Below, one piece after another: positions 7,501-10,508 of a stretch of DNA of 10,508 nt; position 1 is the first letter of the stretch; the number at the start of each line of letters is the position of its first letter. This DNA is from an uncultured Clostridia bacterium (lineage in GTDB: Bacteria > Bacillota > Clostridia > Oscillospirales > CAG-272). The notes under the pieces are model-generated. The model was not told where the DNA came from, did no database searches, and saw only the letters and a list, made by a program, of their open reading frames with translations. The stretch lies in NCBI GenBank assembly GCA_947627815.1, contig CANQXN010000052.1, forward strand, positions 1 through 10,508, in the 5' to 3' direction. The position numbers and the translations under genes are program-made.

Positions 7501-8511
7501 GGCGGAAAGACCGTAGAAGTTGAAAATTCGCAAGAAACCGTCATCGAACTTCCTTTTGCGAAACTTGAGGAAGGCGCAACGGTGGTTGACGCGCAGTTTG
7601 TCTCCGAGAAAGTTGCCGAGAGTGAAAAAGCAGAAGGCGCGACCGCTGTCAAACCCTCTACGACCGCTTCCAAATTCAAAGACGGTTTCAGCGTTGTCAT
7701 CGGTCACAGCGCGGAACTCGGCGGCAACATCGGTCTGAATTTCTTCACCGAATTCAAGGAAGGCACAGATCTTGAGGGCGCTATGGCAACGGTAACCGCG
7801 CCGAACGGCACCTCCAAAACCGTTTCGCAAAAGGATTGGAAATTTGATAAAGCAACGAACGCTTACAAAATCCTCTGCGAAGTGCCTGCCAAAGATATAA
7901 ACGGTACCGTCACGATGCAGATCACGCTGGCTGACGGAACAACAACGAGCACGACCTATACCTACACGGTAGAGCAATATCTCCGCGCGCTGGAAGACGA
8001 TCCGAACTTCTCGGCTATGAAAGATCTTGTCCAGGCCATGAGAAATTACGGCGAGGCGGCGCATCTCTACTTCAATGGCGGCGCGCTGACCGATCCTCGT
8101 TTGACAGGTGACGAAAAGTACGAGATTTCGGAATCTGCCGCCAAGATCGAAGGCACACTGCCGGAAGGCGTGACCTACATCGGTTCCTCGCTGATGCTCG
8201 AGTCCACCACCGCGATCCGTCACTATTTCACATGCACAGAGGAAGCCATCGCCAACAAATATGGCATGACGAAGAAGGGCGATGTTTACTACATCGAAAG
8301 TGACAACATCCTGGCGCAGAATTTAGCAAAGCCCGTTACCACGACTGTGGAAGGTTTCTCCATCACATACAGCCCGATGAGCTATGTCAACACGGTTTTG
8401 AAGAACGCGTCGTCTGATCCGTCGCTTGCGGCGCTCGTCGGTATCCTGTATCGCTATTACAAAGCGGCCGATGCTTACGCCGTCGCCAACGGCGCGAAAC
8501 AAAACGGCTGA
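4552..8511 (+). CDS. Large secreted transglutaminase-like surface protein
   Basis: A 1319-residue extracellular protein. Residues 1-25 form a Sec signal peptide (MK start, hydrophobic LAFLLALIM core, probable cleavage after V-I-A). A transglutaminase/protease-like core lies at about 190-300 with the Cys-His-Asp triad in the expected contexts: Cys241 in KAVCEGYARLF, His276 in HMWTYV and Asp291 in WYAVDPTMDDP. The middle (about 330-860) is unassigned. Residues 866-909 end in SFSPFAIVP, a motif seen in many clostridial surface proteins. About 935-1025 resembles a β-rich bacterial repeat (GYVIDSITVGGKTVEV). Residues 1042-1315 form a C-terminal module (VVIGHSAELGGNIGLNFF, later MRNYGEAAHLYF and ILYRYYKAADAY) that I recall from uncharacterised Clostridia exoproteins. 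There is no LPXTG motif or membrane anchor. AAAGGGG (4540-4545) supports the start. It could crosslink, cleave or modify surface peptides; the substrate is unknown. It is followed by a 43-residue gene before one terminator. Confidence 0.88.
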   Translation: MKASKVLAFLLALIMTVSAIPAVIAEELLPSAAKTAAVDDYFGSQLVGEEYKKFYNAMVTMADEGIFAKGEDLDLVKEKFFTSDEVKAFSEGKENVLNVYGAARDAFTFDHPDIFYVDFSALSIRITRTGDSYHLLLGKGRRDSYFTESFKDADEVSKAIETYKTKFEEANTTVNANALALAQADQRSSVSPADLVEAAHDYITKSVSYRLEDKFEKQEYANEVYAIRTVYGSLVNGKAVCEGYARLFKAFMDENDIPCVLVQGAYKPDAESYELHMWTYVQIDDKWYAVDPTMDDPTNTKLWKSNPDFTGKDGYENHEYLLKGENKMAVKYAPSGIVSESNYEFAYPQLNYDNYGNEVVYNSNGLMVSYARAEMEGEKAGKFIVSYKGMGLLAAKAEGYNMMYDCFVERGGVVSKSRSTSKKDPSYDQKVAEAPIGDMVWTGMKYMSVWQQPVDTFDSDAEAGDSSFYTTPEHLVLIMPQASYVKFAVTRKPQGTYMWGGMQFDESEFTGTDADYVAVSDPIYNPNGFYKAPPYPTEVSPALTSALLIDDGKRTISAKFDQTIYPDLVYLNEHNGKLALRMNLQDMHDLVNRSGYDHSIVENFRVIFKDGSVSEPIAAELQLIQKTDNEYDDRVDVRLIDTRDVLNSTTPILAESLKGKEIIGYQFDFTPSTMYADDNIFYEFDVKGLKAGDIRVPYQNRLSNGEYPPEGVDVHYATVAGKEPIAISFLAAHRCAAHAFQAQGYDWNVFGKPTLMDDLSGFDFSKAEMTGDISDFADSEALESLTHRMVLVATDANADQVQEMDTALEYANGGLGDLSAAAELENAEYYNINLTLCKSQIVSTGQAVRVTLGFPAGYGPEDTGKTFKVYHFSKDENGNITGVNEIPCEITEFGLVVWCDSFSPFAIVPIDIAAAEEALTGEELKAFEDSLASKSVIYTNNDIGGSISSSSNDANGQIKVEDGQTVKLVVTAKEGYVIDSITVGGKTVEVENSQETVIELPFAKLEEGATVVDAQFVSEKVAESEKAEGATAVKPSTTASKFKDGFSVVIGHSAELGGNIGLNFFTEFKEGTDLEGAMATVTAPNGTSKTVSQKDWKFDKATNAYKILCEVPAKDINGTVTMQITLADGTTTSTTYTYTVEQYLRALEDDPNFSAMKDLVQAMRNYGEAAHLYFNGGALTDPRLTGDEKYEISESAAKIEGTLPEGVTYIGSSLMLESTTAIRHYFTCTEEAIANKYGMTKKGDVYYIESDNILAQNLAKPVTTTVEGFSITYSPMSYVNTVLKNASSDPSLAALVGILYRYYKAADAYAVANGAKQNG

Positions 8512-8530
8512 AGAAGGAGGGATTTTCTTT

Positions 8531-8662
8531 ATGAAAGAAGTGTATTCAACACCCGCCATAGAAGTGGTGGTTCTTTCCTGCGAAGACATCGTTGCGACTT
8601 CCGCCCCTGTTGTTAAACGGGACGAAAACGAACTTCCGATCGTGATAGATGATCTGACTTAA
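8531..8662 (+). CDS. 43-residue conserved-looking peptide with EDIVATS motif
   Basis: Starts at ATG 8531, 10 bases after a near-ideal AAGGAGG (8514-8520), 19 bases after the stop of the transglutaminase-like gene and before their shared terminator, so almost surely cotranscribed. The peptide begins MKEVYSTPAIEVVVL, then SCEDIVATSAP (16-26), and ends in an acidic PIVIDDLT. It has no signal peptide or membrane segment. The layout Y-x-x-P-x-I-E, hydrophobic strand, E-D-[IV]-[IV]-x-T-S, then a variable tail, matches from memory a loose set of unannotated short Clostridia and Bacteroidota proteins. Such a fixed front with a variable tail resembles a leader/core precursor, but no RiPP maturase is in the window. 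A longer frame from 8426 merely overlaps the upstream gene and is not the real start. Coding status is well supported; function is unknown. Confidence 0.75.
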   Translation: MKEVYSTPAIEVVVLSCEDIVATSAPVVKRDENELPIVIDDLT

Positions 8663-8670
8663 AACCGCGC

Positions 8671-8708
8671 AAAACAGCACACCCCGTGCGGCGGGGTGTG
8701 CTGTTTTT
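8671..8708 (+). terminator. Intrinsic terminator of the transglutaminase-like/peptide operon
   Basis: A 16-bp stem, AAAACAGCACACCCCG (8671-8686) with CGGGGTGTGCTGTTTT (8692-8707), a 5-base loop and a T run ending at 8708. It lies 8 bases after the 43-residue gene and before the lipoprotein gene. Confidence 0.9.
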
Positions 8709-8722
8709 AGAAAGGAAGCAAA

Positions 8723-9163
8723 ATGCGAAAATTATTTTTCATGATCGGCCTTATGGCGTTATTGCTTCTGCCCGCCTGTGCCGGACGCGACAAAACCGTC
8801 GGCGGGAGCACCGGCGAGGCGACACCCGCCGCGACGGTGTCGGCGACGGAGAACGGCGCGACTTCGGGCGCGCCGGCGTCTACGGGGACACCGCCTGTGA
8901 CACAGCCCGGCACAACGCAGCCCGGCACAACGCAGCCGGCGACAGACGGCGCCGAGACATCGGGCGCGCCGGCGTCTACGGTGACGCCGCCTGTGACACA
9001 GCCCGAAACAACGCCATCCCCCGAAACAACGGCGCCCCCTGCAACGACGACGCCGCCGGCAACAACGACACCGCCCGAAACGACGACGCCGCCGGCAACA
9101 ACACAACCGCCCGAAACAACGACGCCGGATACGGCCATCGAACTGCCTTTCGTTCCCGATTGA
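8723..9163 (+). CDS. Short lipoprotein with Pro/Thr-rich low-complexity tail
   Basis: A 146-residue predicted lipoprotein. Residues 1-19 make a lipoprotein signal peptide, with basic MRK, hydrophobic LFFMIGLMALLLL, and lipobox LPAC whose Cys19 would be lipidated and retained at the outer face of the membrane. The remainder is almost wholly Thr, Pro, Ala, Gly and Glu, with short repeats such as TTPPATTTPPETT and QPGTTQPGTTQP, and ends in AIELPFVPD. It contains no folded domain. It looks like a flexible cell-wall spacer or glycosylated stalk with a short C-terminal motif. GAAAGGAAG (8710-8718) precedes the ATG. It follows the operon terminator, and I see no strong separate promoter, so it is fed either by read-through or by a weak site. 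Whether the ORF is expressed as a stand-alone protein is less certain than the lipobox itself. Confidence 0.8.
   Translation: MRKLFFMIGLMALLLLPACAGRDKTVGGSTGEATPAATVSATENGATSGAPASTGTPPVTQPGTTQPGTTQPATDGAETSGAPASTVTPPVTQPETTPSPETTAPPATTTPPATTTPPETTTPPATTQPPETTTPDTAIELPFVPD
8861..9005 (+). repeat. Internal 49-base direct repeat in the lipoprotein gene, 96-base period
   Basis: Copies at 8861-8909 and 8957-9005 differ at three positions by my count and encode TSGAPASTGTPPVTQP and TSGAPASTVTPPVTQP. Between them lies the tandem CAGCCCGGCACAACG. The 96-base offset is a whole number of codons, so unequal recombination would change tail length without a frameshift. Confidence 0.8.
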
Positions 9164-9185
9164 ATGGCGACAAAACCGAAAATAG

Positions 9186-9214
9186 AAAAAAGCCCCCCTC
9201 GCGGGGGCTTTTTT
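9186..9214 (+). terminator. Intrinsic terminator of the lipoprotein gene
   Basis: AAAAAAGCCCCC (9186-9197) pairs with GGGGGCTTTTTT (9203-9214) around a 5-base loop, with T-rich sequence following. It begins 22 bases after the lipoprotein stop. The stem is symmetrical, so it may also block leftward transcription. Confidence 0.85.
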
Positions 9215-9271
9215 CTTTTGAGCAGACAGCGGGCGATCGAGAGGGGTATTCTTCCCTCCGAAGCCCAATAT

Positions 9272-9297
9272 AAAAAGCCCCCTTGCGGGGGCTTTTT
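9272..9297 (+). terminator. Second, near-identical terminator-like hairpin
   Basis: AAAAAGCCCCC (9272-9282) pairs with GGGGGCTTTTT (9287-9297) with a TTGC loop. It is nearly the same hairpin as the one 86 bases upstream, and with its flank forms a degenerate tandem repeat. Confidence 0.75.
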
Positions 9298-9400
9298 CCT
9301 TTGGAGCCGGCAGCGAAAGATCGAGTGGATTGGATTTCTCCATGGGAAGCATCCCCTTTGCCCCAATCGAGGATGACAATTTGAAGTCATATTTTGGGGG

Positions 9401-9406
9401 TATAAT
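9401..9406 (+). promoter_or_regulatory. Probable -10 box of the integrase gene
   Basis: TATAAT at 9401-9406, 31 bases before the ATG at 9438, followed by a good GGAGG (9424-9428). A properly spaced -35 is missing: TTGAAG lies too close (14 bases) and ATGACA too far (22 bases). The promoter may therefore be weak or activator-dependent. Confidence 0.5.
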
Positions 9407-9437
9407 ACAAATACCATGGATCCGGAGGTAAAAAACC

Positions 9438-10280
9438 ATGAAAAGGATAATCACAGAAAAAGCGATGAAAGCATTTGGGGCGCATCTCAAAAGCGAGGAA
9501 AAAAGCCCCCACACCGTGGAAAAGTATCTGCGCGACGCGCGGGCGTTCGCGGCGTTTGCGGGGGACGCGGCGGTGACAAAAGAAACCGTCATTCGCTATA
9601 AAACGCAGCTTCTCGAAAACGGTTACGCCGTGCGGAGCGTCAATTCGGTGTTGGCAAGCCTGGGCGGCCTGTTTTCGTTTCTCGGCTGGTACGACTGCCG
9701 GGTGAAAACATTAAAAATTCAGCGGCAGGTCTTTTGCCCCGAAGAAAAGGAACTCTCCAAAGCCGAGTACGAACGCCTTTGCCGGGCGGCGCAGAACAAA
9801 CAGAACGAGCGGTTAACCCTCCTTTTGCAAACCATCTGCGGCACGGGCATCCGCGTCAGCGAGCTGCCGTTTATCACCGCCGAGGCGGTCAGGCGCGGCG
9901 AGGCCATGGTGAGTTGCAAGGGCAAAACGCGGACGGTATTTCTCGTCAAGCCCCTGCAAAAGAAATTGCTCCGCTATCTTGCGGAGCGGAAAATACAGTC
10001 GGGCGCGGTTTTTATCACCCGCACGGGCAAGCCGATGAACCGCACCAATATCTGGCGTGAAATGAAAGCCTTGTGCGAAGAGGCCGGGGTGAATCCGCAA
10101 AAAGTCTTTCCCCACAATCTGCGCCACCTGTTCGCGCGGATCTTTTACGGCATCGAAAAGGACATCGCCAAGCTCGCGGACATTCTCGGCCACAGCAGCA
10201 TCAACACCACGAGAATTTATATTGTCAGCACCGGCAGAGAGCACCGCCGCAGAATGGAAGCCATGCGGCTGATTCTATAA
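9438..10280 (+). CDS. Tyrosine recombinase/integrase (XerD-like)
   Basis: A 280-residue site-specific recombinase that cuts and rejoins DNA through a 3'-phosphotyrosine. The N-terminal SAM-like core-binding domain (about 5-90, with SPHTVEKYLRDARAF) is followed by the catalytic domain with the full set: Arg139 in GTGIRVSEL, Lys161 in CKGKTR, His226 and Arg229 in HNLRHLFA, His252 in LGHSS, and the nucleophile Tyr261 in TTRIYI. The length is that of compact Xer-type or solo integrases, without the extra arm-type DNA-binding domain of large phage integrases. No phage, excisionase or transposon genes flank it, and I found no convincing att or invertible-repeat pair in the window. It could be a phase-variation recombinase or a degenerate island integrase. 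GGAGG at 9424-9428 fixes the start. Its stop abuts the terminator of a convergent small RNA candidate. Confidence 0.93.
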   Translation: MKRIITEKAMKAFGAHLKSEEKSPHTVEKYLRDARAFAAFAGDAAVTKETVIRYKTQLLENGYAVRSVNSVLASLGGLFSFLGWYDCRVKTLKIQRQVFCPEEKELSKAEYERLCRAAQNKQNERLTLLLQTICGTGIRVSELPFITAEAVRRGEAMVSCKGKTRTVFLVKPLQKKLLRYLAERKIQSGAVFITRTGKPMNRTNIWREMKALCEEAGVNPQKVFPHNLRHLFARIFYGIEKDIAKLADILGHSSINTTRIYIVSTGREHRRRMEAMRLIL

Positions 10281-10312
10281 AAACAAAAAACGCCGTCGAA
10301 CAAACGACAGCG
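10281..10312 (-). terminator. Intrinsic terminator of the small RNA candidate
   Basis: Read on the minus strand, CGCTGTCG (complement of 10305-10312) pairs with CGACGGCG (complement of 10291-10298), eight pairs including one G-T. A 6-base loop closes it, and TTTTTTGTTT follows (complement of 10281-10290). No T run follows on the plus strand, so it does not serve the integrase gene. Confidence 0.8.
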
Positions 10313-10371
10313 ACATAATCTGCATTATGTTGCAGATACGGGTAAAAGATTCGGCCACCCCATCTACAATT
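10283..10371 (-). ncRNA. Candidate small RNA, about 90 nt, convergent with the integrase gene
   Basis: A self-contained minus-strand unit. A strong promoter (10378-10407) predicts a start near 10371, and a hairpin with U-run ends it near 10283. Between them there is no credible ORF: the best is a 12-codon frame without a ribosome binding site. The RNA, read from its 5' end, would have GGGU pairing with ACCC, then a 7-bp hairpin AUCUGCA/UGCAGAU, then the terminator stem. I do not recognise it as any known RNA family. Read-through would make it antisense to the integrase 3' end. The alternative is a promoter/terminator pair left over from a lost gene. Confidence 0.6.
10313..10337. repeat. Two overlapping, mutually exclusive inverted repeats
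   Basis: ACATAAT (10313-10319) pairs with ATTATGT (10324-10330). ATCTGCA (10318-10324) pairs with TGCAGAT (10331-10337). They share bases 10318-10319 and 10324-10330, so only one hairpin can form at a time in the RNA. Confidence 0.7.
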
Positions 10372-10377
10372 TTACAT

Positions 10378-10407
10378 ATTATAACACGCCTTTCGCCGTT
10401 TTGTCAA
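10378..10407 (-). promoter_or_regulatory. Consensus promoter of the small RNA candidate
   Basis: On the minus strand, TTGACA (complement of 10402-10407) and TATAAT (complement of 10378-10383) are 18 bases apart. Both hexamers are perfect and the spacer is one base over the optimum. It points left into the gap after the integrase gene. No start codon with a ribosome binding site follows before the terminator. Confidence 0.8.
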
Positions 10408-10508
10408 GATGCGAAACTCAAAAAATACAAAATTTTTTTGTGATGTCAATTGATATGACCCATCATTGATCAAAAAAAGAAACCCTGCGAATGGTATGGC
10501 ATTGGGGA

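Larger units (their letters stand above)
9186..9369. repeat. Degenerate two-unit tandem repeat carrying the terminator hairpins
   Basis: Unit one (9186-9271) and unit two (from 9272 to about 9369) each start with the AAAAAGCCCCC hairpin. Each continues with a similar flank (CTTTTGAGCAGACAGCGGGC / CTTTGGAGCCGGCAGCGAAA, both then GATCGAG) and ends near CCCAAT. The spacing suggests duplication of a terminator-bearing intergenic unit, or two copies of a dispersed genomic repeat. This accounts for most of the 274-base gap between the lipoprotein and integrase genes. Confidence 0.6.

Noticed and set aside
6412..8223. 603-codon open frame on the minus strand
   Set aside because: It lies wholly inside the transglutaminase-like gene, has no ribosome binding site or recognisable motif, and is explained by codon bias of the sense strand.
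9164..9376. 70-codon plus-strand frame starting directly after the lipoprotein stop
   Set aside because: It merely translates the two terminator hairpins (repeated K-x-P-P-x-G-G-F-F words) and lacks a ribosome binding site.
8707..9592. Long minus-strand frames rich in Gly/Val or Arg/Cys across the lipoprotein gene and repeats
   Set aside because: Their composition is the mirror of the Pro/Thr codons and the GCCCCC hairpins; no start signal or domain supports them.
10319..10357. 12-codon frame starting ATGGGG inside the small RNA candidate
   Set aside because: No ribosome binding site precedes it and the peptide is featureless, so the transcript is better treated as non-coding.
10433..10478. 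Imperfect inverted repeat TTTTTTTG-TGATG ... CATCA-TTGAT-CAAAAAAA
   Set aside because: The stem needs a 5-base bulge and relies on A/T runs. It could be a recombinase site, but chance cannot be excluded in such A/T-rich sequence.

Overview
The window looks like chromosome of a Gram-positive, gut-type Clostridia (Bacillota). The grounds are strong AGGAGG-type ribosome binding sites, consensus TTGACA/TATAAT promoters, many U-tailed hairpin terminators, moderate GC, a signal-peptide-bearing transglutaminase-like surface protein and a lipoprotein with a long Pro/Thr tail. The genus cannot be read from sequence alone. There is no rRNA, tRNA or CRISPR array, and no transposase.

Left part (1-1703, + strand): the C-terminal part of triosephosphate isomerase runs in from the left edge and is closed by a terminator. 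Family I inorganic pyrophosphatase and methylglyoxal synthase follow as a probable two-gene unit. All three touch the dihydroxyacetone-phosphate/phosphate node: TPI interconverts DHAP and GAP, methylglyoxal synthase drains DHAP, and pyrophosphatase makes the phosphate that is known to inhibit methylglyoxal synthase.

Middle part (1723-4397, - strand): three genes read leftward. They are an AAA ATPase of the AAA_14/DUF4143 type behind a perfect-consensus promoter and an odd palindrome/direct-repeat block, a GNAT acetyltransferase, and a small TerB-like helical protein with its own promoter and terminator.

Right part (4489-9300, + strand): a consensus promoter, divergent from that of the TerB-like gene, drives a 1319-residue secreted protein with a Cys-His-Asp transglutaminase-like core. 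A 43-residue peptide gene with an excellent ribosome binding site sits just 19 bases after it, before a shared terminator. A short lipoprotein with a repeat-rich Pro/Thr tail comes next, then two near-identical terminator hairpins inside a degenerate tandem repeat.

Right end (9401-10508): a solo tyrosine recombinase (+) with all catalytic residues. Immediately beyond its stop, on the opposite strand, is a compact unit with a TTGACA-18-TATAAT promoter, about 90 bases without a convincing ORF, and a strong intrinsic terminator. This is a good candidate for an undescribed small RNA, and with the 43-residue peptide it is the most interesting part of the window.
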